Shown in pieces: positions 55,810-64,000 of a DNA stretch of 64,000 nt. The translations under genes and the position numbers were made by a program. Within the stretch, counting starts at the first letter, position 1. Each line of letters opens with the position of its first letter. The stretch spans positions 1 through 64,000 of the forward strand of contig CANBWK010000001.1 of the NCBI GenBank assembly GCA_947373105.1, in the 5' to 3' direction. A model generated the notes under the pieces. That model saw nothing but the letters and a program-made list of their open reading frames with translations. It searched no databases and was not told the DNA's origin. The DNA comes from Comamonadaceae bacterium (GTDB lineage: Bacteria > Pseudomonadota > Gammaproteobacteria > Burkholderiales > Burkholderiaceae_C).

Positions 55810-57354
55810 ATGCACAAATCAAAAACTACCGCAACCCCCAATAGCGGACCCGGCTTTGACAGCCTCGATTCAGACCTGCTGATTGTGGGCGCAGGCCTGT
55901 CGGGCATCGGCGCGGCGCGCCATCTTCAAGCCCACAGCCCCCATACCCGCTGGGCCATGGTAGAAGCACGAGCAAGCTTGGGCGGCACATGGGACTTGTT
56001 CCGCTACCCCGGCGTACGCTCAGACTCTGATATGCACACGTTGGGTTATGACTTCAAACCTTGGACAGATCGCAAAGCCATAGCCGATGGGCCGTCCATC
56101 CTGCGCTACATCCAAAGCACCGCTGACGAATCAGGCATCACAGGGCAAATTCAATTTGGCCGAAAAGTGATGCGCGCAGATTGGTCAACTGCCCGCTCCT
56201 GTTGGTGCGTCACTTTGTCACAAGCAAACGGCTCTCAGGAGTTAGTGACAACCCGATTTTTGTACCTTTGCAGCGGATATTACAGCTATACCCAGGCGCA
56301 CCAACCCGCATTTGAAGGCCAAGCCACATTTCAGGGAAAGTGGGTGCACCCGCAGTTTTGGCCACAAGACCTGGACTACAGCGGCAAAAGGGTGGTGGTG
56401 ATTGGCAGTGGCGCCACAGCCGCCACGCTGGTGCCGGCCATGGCCGCCAAGGCAGCACATGTGACTATGCTGCAGCGCTCTCCGACGTATATGGTTTCGC
56501 GCCCAACTGAAGACGCCATGGCCTTGAATCTCCAGCGATTCTTGCCCGAGCGCTTGGCGCACAACCTGACGCGCTGGAAAAACATTTTGCTGGGTATGTA
56601 TTTCTTTCGTCTGTCACGCCGTTACCCAGACAAGGTTAAAAACCATTTGATTGGCCTGACACAACAGCAACTGGGTACTGACTTTGATACGGCCAAGCAC
56701 TTCACACCACGCTACAGCCCTTGGGACCAACGCATTTGCTTAGTGCCGGATGGCGATCTTTTTCGCGAAGTTCGCGCTGGGCATGCATCGGTCGTCACAG
56801 ACACCATTGTGCGCATCACACCGAACGGCATTGAATTGGCCAGCGGCGAGCACCTAGCGGCCGATATCATCATCAGCGCTACAGGTTTGCAACTTAACGC
56901 TTTGGGCGATATTGCCTTCAGCGTGGATGGGCAAACCTACAACCCCGCACAGGCCATGGCCTACAAAGGAATGATGTTGTCTGACCTGCCCAATGTGTTC
57001 ATGGCCATGGGGTATACCAACGCATCATGGACGCTCAAAGCCGATTTGACTGCGAGCTATGTCTGCCGACTTTTGAAACACATGGAACACCATAGCTATT
57101 CACAGGCCGTGCCGCGCAAAGACCCTCTTGTGAAGGCGCAGCCTTATTTTGATTTTTCATCAAGCTATGTGCAGCGCGCAACGTCTGTTCTGCCCATGCA
57201 GGGAGACCGCGCGCCTTGGCGAGTGCATCAAAACTACCTGGCCGATATGCTCAGCCTGCGCTGGGGCCGCTTGGACGATGGCGTCATGCAATTTAAAGGT
57301 CATGCCAAGACCGAACATGCTGACCTGAGCGTGACAAGGTCCGAACCCGACTAA
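55810..57354 (+). CDS. Flavin-containing/Baeyer-Villiger-type monooxygenase
   Basis: LLIVGAGLSGIGAARHLQ; GTWDLFRYPGVRSDSDMHTLGYDFKPW; VVVIGSGATAATLVPAMA; start at MHKSKTTATPN. Confidence 0.9.
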   Translation: MHKSKTTATPNSGPGFDSLDSDLLIVGAGLSGIGAARHLQAHSPHTRWAMVEARASLGGTWDLFRYPGVRSDSDMHTLGYDFKPWTDRKAIADGPSILRYIQSTADESGITGQIQFGRKVMRADWSTARSCWCVTLSQANGSQELVTTRFLYLCSGYYSYTQAHQPAFEGQATFQGKWVHPQFWPQDLDYSGKRVVVIGSGATAATLVPAMAAKAAHVTMLQRSPTYMVSRPTEDAMALNLQRFLPERLAHNLTRWKNILLGMYFFRLSRRYPDKVKNHLIGLTQQQLGTDFDTAKHFTPRYSPWDQRICLVPDGDLFREVRAGHASVVTDTIVRITPNGIELASGEHLAADIIISATGLQLNALGDIAFSVDGQTYNPAQAMAYKGMMLSDLPNVFMAMGYTNASWTLKADLTASYVCRLLKHMEHHSYSQAVPRKDPLVKAQPYFDFSSSYVQRATSVLPMQGDRAPWRVHQNYLADMLSLRWGRLDDGVMQFKGHAKTEHADLSVTRSEPD

Positions 57355-57379
57355 AATAGATGGGATTGAAAGACCGTGA

Positions 57380-57691
57380 ATGACAGAGCACAAGACTGAA
57401 CACTACGCAGCACTCGGGCTCAAGAGCGATGCAAGCCTTGCTGATATTAAAAAAGCGTTTCGCCAAAAAGCATCGCAATTTCACCCTGACCGCAACACAG
57501 CCGATGAAGCACCTGCGCGATTTCGCGAAGTTCAAGAGGCCTATGACGTGCTTTCGGATGATGCCAAGCGGCAAGCCTACGACGACAACCGTCGGCGTAA
57601 TTTATTGGATGACCCAGCTCTCACAGCGCTTGAGATCTGGCAAACATACTTCGCCCCTCTGCGGTCAAAAACCAACCCGCCAAAGATTTGA
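57380..57691 (+). CDS. Minimal J-domain protein
   Basis: 103 aa: YAALGLKSDASLADIKKAFRQKASQFHPDRN...FREVQEAYDVLSDDAKRQAYD; HPD present; no G/F-rich or zinc-finger region. Confidence 0.93.
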   Translation: MTEHKTEHYAALGLKSDASLADIKKAFRQKASQFHPDRNTADEAPARFREVQEAYDVLSDDAKRQAYDDNRRRNLLDDPALTALEIWQTYFAPLRSKTNPPKI

Positions 57692-57695
57692 ACCG

Positions 57696-58286
57696 ATGCA
57701 TATTTCTTCTTTTTTTCTTGAACTTCGCAGTGCTTATCAAGCCGAACTGGACGACCTGACTTTCGACTCCGAGGGCCGCAATGTTTTGCGTAAACGATTG
57801 ACTGAAAAACGGCAGGAGCTGGGTTTCTTATTTCAGTTAATGGATTTGCACCCTGAAATGGTGGCTGTCGTCCTGCACCAGGCTTTCACGTTCACAGTGC
57901 CCACCGTGATGGACCATTTTTTAACCCATCACGATGATGAGTTATTGGCTTGGGGCAAATTGAAGCATGCCTTGAAAATAGAAGTATGGGCTCAGCCCAT
58001 TGTGGACCAAATTTTGCTCGAGCCTATGGGCGAATGGTTTATGAGTGTGGCTGCAGCACTTGAATACATGCACAGCAAACCCCTTAGCGCAGACAACCGA
58101 CCTGTTGTCAGCCAAGAAGATGCTGATAAAGATGGGCATGAAGAAACCTCATCGCGACACGAAGGCAGTGATGATCACCGCGAAGCCACCGCTGAAGACG
58201 GAGAAGAAGCTGATGAGCGTGCCCGTGAAGAGGCTGGAAATGACTGGCTGGCTGGACAAGGCTTTGACCGCAAGGATAGATCATGA
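57696..58286 (+). CDS. Unknown protein with helical N-terminus and highly charged C-terminus
   Basis: Start at MHISSFFLELRSAYQ, 4 nt after the J-protein stop (in frame with track ORF 57429..58286). Confidence 0.8.
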   Translation: MHISSFFLELRSAYQAELDDLTFDSEGRNVLRKRLTEKRQELGFLFQLMDLHPEMVAVVLHQAFTFTVPTVMDHFLTHHDDELLAWGKLKHALKIEVWAQPIVDQILLEPMGEWFMSVAAALEYMHSKPLSADNRPVVSQEDADKDGHEETSSRHEGSDDHREATAEDGEEADERAREEAGNDWLAGQGFDRKDRS

Positions 58287-59047
58287 AAAGTGATTCGAAT
58301 TCCAGCGCGGTCGCATTGATCGCTAAAACGCAAAGCTTGATCGCATCTGGCGACATTGTGGCCGCTGAAGCGGCCCTGGTCGAACTGGCTGACGAGCAAG
58401 GTGACAACGCTTTGATGGTCGTCCTTGAACAACTTCCCGCCAAGGACATGCTGGCCGTTATTCGGGAATATGACAACTCTAAAGAGTCTGTCATTAATTT
58501 GTTGGTGACCCCCGCTCAATTCGCACGGGCAGTTGTTATCGAGAAGCAATACAAAGACCTGTCCCGAACGCATTTGCGCGGCATGATGAATGCGATCATT
58601 TTCAGAGATGATGCTGACCCTGTAGAGTTCTTGACGCACATTGGTGACCTCGAAGGGGGCGCCGAAGCTTTGGCAGACTACTTTTCTGAAAAATGGAGCC
58701 GTATCGAAGCTTTTGCATGTACAGGCCTCTTCGACGCGGTGGAAGATGATGGCCGCATGCTTTCTGAAAATGCACTCTTCTCTTCGGCTCACGTCAGACC
58801 TAAATTGGATGAAGATGAGGTCGCTGACCAAGACTGGATGCAAATGGCATGGACACTGCGCTACAAATGTCCTGATTTATTTGTAGAAATGCTTTTGGTC
58901 TTACGCGCTAAAGCCAGGGCACACGACCTTGGACTTTTGAATGAAGAAGATCCATCCGAAGACGATGGAAAAATAGAAACCAGCGCCACAGATCGAGGCA
59001 AGATCACACAGGCCGCGATAGATCCAGACGAAGAGTCGGCCATTTAA
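58283..59047 (+). CDS. Unknown acidic helical protein
   Basis: 254 aa; ATGA overlap with the preceding ORF; no recognisable family. Confidence 0.82.
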   Translation: MKSDSNSSAVALIAKTQSLIASGDIVAAEAALVELADEQGDNALMVVLEQLPAKDMLAVIREYDNSKESVINLLVTPAQFARAVVIEKQYKDLSRTHLRGMMNAIIFRDDADPVEFLTHIGDLEGGAEALADYFSEKWSRIEAFACTGLFDAVEDDGRMLSENALFSSAHVRPKLDEDEVADQDWMQMAWTLRYKCPDLFVEMLLVLRAKARAHDLGLLNEEDPSEDDGKIETSATDRGKITQAAIDPDEESAI

Positions 59048-59052
59048 AACTT

Positions 59053-60288
59053 ATGAGCGTTCAATCAGAAACCTCAAGAGCGGAGCCTTCCACTTCGGTG
59101 GCGCTTTTTGATGCCAGTCCTTTTTTTGAAAAAGTATTTTTCTTCGGAGTTCAACACGGCATCCTGGATCAAGCCAAACTGGACAGCATCCAAAACGACG
59201 CTCCCAAAGGCATGGTTCAGATTGCAAGGTATTTTGGAAGTGAATTTCTGCGCCCTGAATTGGAAAAAGCCCGGGACCGCATTATCAATTTGGTGAGTAT
59301 GAATTTGGAGCATGAAAGTGGTGGCGATTTGGCTGTCGCTGCAAAAATTCTCCGCGAGAACAGTTTCATGTCCCGCTCCAAAGCCGCTTCAGACATGCTC
59401 AAGGCCTTGATTGCCATGCCGCAAAACAGCCATTTTGGAATGAATGAACACGGCAGTTTCAGCGACAAGCACATTCCGCAATTGGCAAAATGGACCTTGT
59501 CTAATTTAGCCGAATACCAATCCGAGCTGGTCAAACGACAGGCTGTTGCACAACTCATCGATGCTGCTCAGTGGTTGGCTGACAGTTTAGGAATGGACGC
59601 GGACGATCTGGAGGATGCAGGGCCTGATGCCGAAGCCGTTATTCGTACTGCGTTATTGGTGCAGCATTGCCCGCAAAAAACGATTCCAGATTGGCTGAAT
59701 TTTCAACAATTGATATTGTCTTTGCGGAAAAAAAACGGCACAAAACCAATTCATTTGATTCTGCCAAAGGGTTTGCCTTCTGATTACAAACTCATTGTTG
59801 AACAGGTGCTTGAAACCATGAAAATGGATTTACCCAAAATTCTTGATGCCACACTCACACCACAAAAGTTATTCAATCAAACCCCAGCTTTTGTGGGCCG
59901 GTATTTCTGGATCGAAGACAGCCTTGCTCAGATCGATCATTTTGACCGTGAGGCAAGTGTCATTTGGAACAAGGTTACCAAAGGACACAGTGACGACAGC
60001 TCATTGCTGACAATGTTTCTTTGCATTGGAGCCGGTGTTTCGGGCAAAACCCTGTTGACCGAAAAATCCGCTTCAGCTTTGATCCGCAAAATCCGCAAAT
60101 CAGGTTTGCATTCGCCTTTGGTCACTCAATTTATTCTGGAACAAGCCCCAGTTCAATATCAATCTGATTACATCCATTTATGGGAGCGCTTTTTTGAGGA
60201 TGCGCAAGCCACACTTCAAAGTGACCGCGATTACAAGTTGCATGATGCGTTGGTCTTGTTGCGGAACGATTGCAACATCAGCGATTAA
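59053..60288 (+). CDS. Unknown 411-aa helical protein
   Basis: 5-nt gap after the preceding ORF; no signal peptide or TM segment; no recognisable family. Confidence 0.82.
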   Translation: MSVQSETSRAEPSTSVALFDASPFFEKVFFFGVQHGILDQAKLDSIQNDAPKGMVQIARYFGSEFLRPELEKARDRIINLVSMNLEHESGGDLAVAAKILRENSFMSRSKAASDMLKALIAMPQNSHFGMNEHGSFSDKHIPQLAKWTLSNLAEYQSELVKRQAVAQLIDAAQWLADSLGMDADDLEDAGPDAEAVIRTALLVQHCPQKTIPDWLNFQQLILSLRKKNGTKPIHLILPKGLPSDYKLIVEQVLETMKMDLPKILDATLTPQKLFNQTPAFVGRYFWIEDSLAQIDHFDREASVIWNKVTKGHSDDSSLLTMFLCIGAGVSGKTLLTEKSASALIRKIRKSGLHSPLVTQFILEQAPVQYQSDYIHLWERFFEDAQATLQSDRDYKLHDALVLLRNDCNISD

Positions 60289-60294
60289 TAAGTA

Positions 60295-60315
60295 ACAAAT
60301 TTACGCACCATTTGT
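60295..60315 (+). terminator. Weak hairpin after the four-gene cluster
   Basis: ACAAAT-N9-ATTTGT. Confidence 0.3.
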
Positions 60316-60371
60316 AACACTTTAAAACTCTATCAATAAAATCCAATGCCAGAGCACGATATGCTTTGCGA

Positions 60372-61556
60372 ATGAACTCGACAACACGCTCTATTAGCTC
60401 CTTCGCCTCGGTTTTGCTTTCTTGCGCACTGTTGGCCTCTTGTGGCGGCGGAGGGAGCTTGGAACTCGCCGAGCCCAAAATCCCGGAGGTTACGGGACAA
60501 GGTGCTTTGGTGGGTGTGGAGGCTTTGCCTATTTTTTCCGCACAATTTTTTCGCGATGGCCTGGCGGCTCAAAATGCCATTGTTCCAAGTGCCAAGCCCA
60601 TTTATGACGTTAAAGCATGGCGAGTTCGCTACATGACATTGAATGGCCAAGGACTGGCTGTGGAGGCTTCCGGCTTGATTGGAATTCCTGTTAAATCCCA
60701 AGGATCACTCAGCCCCGTTGTCAGCTATCAGCACGGCACCATTTTCAAAGATGCACAGGCGCCTAGTAACAATCTAATTGCAACTGAACCCACCTTATTA
60801 ATGGCATCCATGGGCTACATTGCCGTGGCACCTGACTATGTCGGTTATGGCGCAAGCAAAGGCAAAGAACACCCCTATTTAATGGCCACACCCACAGCCA
60901 ATGCGGTGATTGATTTACTCACTGCAACAAGAATCTGGCGTCAACGCGAAGGTTATGGAAGCAACGGGCAGTTGTTCTTGATGGGCTATTCTGAAGGTGG
61001 CTACGCCACGGTCGCAGCACATCGAAAAATGCAATCTGACAACAGTGTTCACCTACCCCAGCTAGCAGGTGTTATTCCTGGCGCTGGCCCCTACCATGTC
61101 GGCGAAACTTTGAATGTACTGTTGCTTCGTGTTCGTGACCAAAACCCTTTGATTGGTGGTTTGCTCAGCCCAGGACTGCTTAAAAATTTGGGTGCGACTG
61201 TGCGAAATGAAGTTCGCCGTCAACTTGTCAAAGCCTTGATTCCCTCGGATGCAGATGTCACATTGAACACCACCTTCATTGACTATTTTTTAGCCGACGA
61301 TACCGCAGCCTTGGACAGGGATTGCAACGTACACGATTGGGCCCCTTTAAAGCGGGTCGATCTCTTTCACGGCAAAGACGATCAAACGGTCCCCTACTCG
61401 TCCTCAACCCGCACCTTGCAAGCCATGCTAAGTCGCGGTGCAACATCGGTGTCATTAACGAATTGTTCAGCAACACCTTCTGGCCACTTGGAATGCGTAC
61501 CGTCCTATTTTGACTTTGCCCTCATGAATCTGAAAGCGGTTGCGAAAGGTCTCTGA
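60372..61556 (+). CDS. Secreted alpha/beta-hydrolase (secretory lipase-like) lipoprotein
   Basis: Lipobox LLASC followed by GGGG; GYSEGGYATVAAH (GxSxG); YVGYGASKGKEHPYL; C-terminal HGKDDQTVPY. Confidence 0.85.
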   Translation: MNSTTRSISSFASVLLSCALLASCGGGGSLELAEPKIPEVTGQGALVGVEALPIFSAQFFRDGLAAQNAIVPSAKPIYDVKAWRVRYMTLNGQGLAVEASGLIGIPVKSQGSLSPVVSYQHGTIFKDAQAPSNNLIATEPTLLMASMGYIAVAPDYVGYGASKGKEHPYLMATPTANAVIDLLTATRIWRQREGYGSNGQLFLMGYSEGGYATVAAHRKMQSDNSVHLPQLAGVIPGAGPYHVGETLNVLLLRVRDQNPLIGGLLSPGLLKNLGATVRNEVRRQLVKALIPSDADVTLNTTFIDYFLADDTAALDRDCNVHDWAPLKRVDLFHGKDDQTVPYSSSTRTLQAMLSRGATSVSLTNCSATPSGHLECVPSYFDFALMNLKAVAKGL

Positions 61557-61654
61557 TTTGATTAGGGTAAACCCGACGGCCGGCACCCTCTTTCCATAAA
61601 TCCATCGGGAATCGCCTAATATGCGTGTCATCGCGCCAACTACTATCGATTACG

Positions 61655-62503
61655 ATGACAAATCCTTCCGTTACGCAAGCTGCCATGGGCAGTTTTGCAT
61701 CCGCATCAGACCCACGCCTTGCACAGGTCATGGCTCTTTTGGTTAAGCATCTTCACGCATTTGTCACTGAATCCAAACTCACCAAAGAAGAATGGATGAA
61801 AGGCTTAGAGTTTCTGACGCAAAGTGCCGCTATCACCGACTCAGAGCGTAATGAATTCAGTCTGCTGTCTGACATTTTGGGGATTTCATCTATTGTGGAT
61901 GTTGTTTCTCAGCCAGTGGGGGGAACCTCCAGCAGCGTCTTGGGGCCTTTTCACAGCCATGACTCACGTCTGCAACCCAATGGGGTCGACCTCACAGGCG
62001 ACCAACCCGGCGATAGAACCTGGCTTCATGGGTATGTCTTAGATCAAGAAGGACATGCCATTGAAAATGCCGAAATCGACTTTTGGCAAAACGCCGACAA
62101 CGGTTTGTACCCTGCCCAAGACTCAGCCCAGGATCCACACAACTTGAGGTGCAAAATCAAATGTGCAGCGGATGGCAGTTTCAATTTACTGACCATTCGC
62201 CCTCATCCTTACACCGTTCCGACCGATGGCCCTGTGGGTGCCTTATTGGCCGCAAGCAATCGCAGCATCTGGCGACCGGCTCACTACCATGTCATCGTCA
62301 GTGCCCCCGGCTATATTGGCTTGGTAACGGAACTGTTTCCGCAAGAATCTGATTACATCGACAATGACACTGTGTTTGGCGTACGTGAAGGTTTGATCGT
62401 GCCTTTTGTCAAATCCAGTAATGTAGAAATCGCAAACCGTTATGACCTTGATGCCCCGTTTTACGAAGTGAAATTCGACTTCAAATTGGTCAAGCAGACC
62501 TGA
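61655..62503 (+). CDS. Intradiol ring-cleavage dioxygenase (catechol/hydroxyquinol 1,2-dioxygenase-like)
   Basis: LGPFHSHDSRL; LHGYVLDQEGHAIENAEIDFWQNADNGLYPAQD; RPAHYHVIVSAPGY (Fe-binding Tyr/His). Confidence 0.9.
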   Translation: MTNPSVTQAAMGSFASASDPRLAQVMALLVKHLHAFVTESKLTKEEWMKGLEFLTQSAAITDSERNEFSLLSDILGISSIVDVVSQPVGGTSSSVLGPFHSHDSRLQPNGVDLTGDQPGDRTWLHGYVLDQEGHAIENAEIDFWQNADNGLYPAQDSAQDPHNLRCKIKCAADGSFNLLTIRPHPYTVPTDGPVGALLAASNRSIWRPAHYHVIVSAPGYIGLVTELFPQESDYIDNDTVFGVREGLIVPFVKSSNVEIANRYDLDAPFYEVKFDFKLVKQT

Positions 62504-62539
62504 TTAAATTAGACAGACTCCATCACAAGAGACAAAATC

Positions 62540-63514
62540 ATGAAGAAATTTAATGGGATCAAAGCACTAGGGCTCGCCGCGATGGTGACGGCATTTATCG
62601 GATTGGATGCCCGCGCCCAAACCGACTGGCCTAAGGTCAAACCCGTGACTTTGCTGGTTGCATTTGCGCCTGGCGCCTCTACGGATATTGTTGCCCGGTC
62701 ATTGACACAAAAACTATCCGAATTAACCGGTGGTAACTTCATTGTAGAAAACAAGGGCGGTGCAGGCGGCAATATTGCATCAACCCAGGTCAAACGGTCC
62801 GCACCCGATGGCTACACTATATTGGTTCACAGTGTGGCATTTGCCGTGAACCCCTCTCTTTATGCAGATGCCGGCTACGATGCCGTGAAAGATTTCTCAC
62901 CGGTTGCGCTGGGTCCAAAGACGCCCAATATTTTCACAGTCAACCCCAGCGTGCCCGTTAAATCTTTGCCTGAATTGGTCGAAGCCGCCAAAAAAGCCCC
63001 TTTTAATTACGCATCTTCTGGCATCGGCACCACGACCCATTTATCGATGGAGCGACTCAAGTCGGCAGCTAAAATTGACATTGTGCATGTGCCTTACCAA
63101 CCTGCGGCAGCGATTAATGCGGTTGTGGCCGGACACACTCAAATTGCATCGACCTCGATGCCCCCTGCGGTTCCGATGATCAAAGCGGGCAGACTCAAAG
63201 CACTCGCCGTCACCAGTGCCACCCGCTCCCCCTTGCTTCCTGATGTTCCTTCCATCACCGAGTTCGGCTACAAAGAGTTTGATGACTACACTTGGTTCGG
63301 ATTCTTTGCGCCTGCAGGAACCCCTGCCGCGGTGATAGAAAAGCTGAATGCGGCATTGAACCGCGCAATGGAGTCGCCCGATATCGTTGAGAAATTTGCC
63401 CAACTGGGCATGTCCAGTACGCACAACAATGCCACCGAATTTGGTAACTTTTTAAAATCAGAAGTTCCTAAATGGGCAGCTGTCGTCAAGAGCTCAGGCG
63501 CCAAAGCAGACTGA
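62540..63514 (+). CDS. Tripartite tricarboxylate transporter substrate-binding protein (TctC/Bug family)
   Basis: WPKVKPVTLLVAFAPGASTDIVARSLTQKLSELTGGNFIVENKGGAGGNIAS. Confidence 0.93.
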   Translation: MKKFNGIKALGLAAMVTAFIGLDARAQTDWPKVKPVTLLVAFAPGASTDIVARSLTQKLSELTGGNFIVENKGGAGGNIASTQVKRSAPDGYTILVHSVAFAVNPSLYADAGYDAVKDFSPVALGPKTPNIFTVNPSVPVKSLPELVEAAKKAPFNYASSGIGTTTHLSMERLKSAAKIDIVHVPYQPAAAINAVVAGHTQIASTSMPPAVPMIKAGRLKALAVTSATRSPLLPDVPSITEFGYKEFDDYTWFGFFAPAGTPAAVIEKLNAALNRAMESPDIVEKFAQLGMSSTHNNATEFGNFLKSEVPKWAAVVKSSGAKAD

Positions 63515-63541
63515 GTGCCACCTGCCTTGCAGCTTTGGCGC
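63498..63541. terminator. 10-bp inverted repeat enclosing the TctC stop codon
   Basis: GCGCCAAAGC-N24-GCTTTGGCGC between convergent genes. Confidence 0.45.
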
Positions 63542-63549
63542 TGAAAGGC

Positions 63550-64000
63550 TTAGGGTCTTGTCATTTCCAAAGCGCGTTGGTAGTAGCTCAAATCCAGGTA
63601 TTTGTCTGGCGCTGGCGCTTGGCCACCCCACATGCCCAGTATCTCTGCGCGTATGGACAGTAAATTCTTGAAACCCTGCATATTGAAAGCGCAATCTCGA
63701 CTCAAGCCACTTCCCGGCACAAGCAACTCGTCATACGTTGTTGTAGCCATGCGGTTGTCCACATTGAGCTCACGTTGCAACACTTTGATGGTTAATTCCT
63801 TTTGAGCCGGGTCAAAAACTGCCCTGCAAGCTTCAACGTAGGCTGTGATGTAACGCTGAACCAAGACTGAGTTTTGTTGCGCCCAAGCACGCATAGTCCA
63901 CATGCCTGTTCCTTGATAAGGTCCATACAAATCAATGGTGCGTCCCAGACTTTTGGCACCCCGGTCTTTCGCAATCACGGCCCAAGGGGCGAAGTTCATA
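63550..64000 (-). CDS. ABC transporter substrate-binding protein (NMT1/THI5-like), truncated by the window edge
   Basis: Partial ORF: DRGAKSLGRTIDLYGPYQGTGMWTMRAWAQQNSVLVQRYITAYVEACRAVFDPAQ...; C-terminal part only. Confidence 0.65.
   Translation of the reverse strand, partial: MNFAPWAVIAKDRGAKSLGRTIDLYGPYQGTGMWTMRAWAQQNSVLVQRYITAYVEACRAVFDPAQKELTIKVLQRELNVDNRMATTTYDELLVPGSGLSRDCAFNMQGFKNLLSIRAEILGMWGGQAPAPDKYLDLSYYQRALEMTRP

Noticed and set aside
57429-57695. N-terminal extension of the second gene in the J-domain cluster
   Set aside because: Out-of-frame overlap with the J-domain gene; the ATG at 57696 fits operon spacing.

Overview
This 64-kb window looks like ordinary chromosome from a betaproteobacterium, probably Burkholderiales/Comamonadaceae judging by protein families and gene order. 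It is densely packed with housekeeping genes: purL, map-glnD, ygiQ, a split chromate transporter, rlmB, an ABC ATPase/tesA divergon, metC, a phosphoribosyltransferase, purA-hisZ-hflC-hflK-hflX-hfq-der-bamB-yfgM-hisS-ispG-rodZ-pilF-rlmN-ndk, rluB-scpB, rluD/bamD, dinG, zapE, the 2-oxoglutarate dehydrogenase operon odhA-odhB-lpdA, and an acetyl/propionyl-CoA synthetase. The right-hand ~15 kb is more accessory: isochorismatase-like, NlpC/P60, SDR, VOC, YcaO, MFS, BVMO-like, lipase-like, intradiol dioxygenase and TctC genes. I saw no rRNA, tRNA, CRISPR array, IS element or prophage. The best candidates for something new are: (1) a tight four-gene operon-like cluster at 57380-60288, made of a minimal J-domain protein and three proteins I cannot assign to any family; (2) a cystatin-like lipoprotein that overlaps the purL stop codon; (3) several regulatory architectures, namely divergent start codons overlapping on CATG, a near-leaderless NlpC/P60 promoter flanked by palindromes, a 34-bp-phased direct repeat at the odhA promoter, and an octamer tandem repeat before odhB. 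All calls come from reading the sequence and translations; no database search was run.
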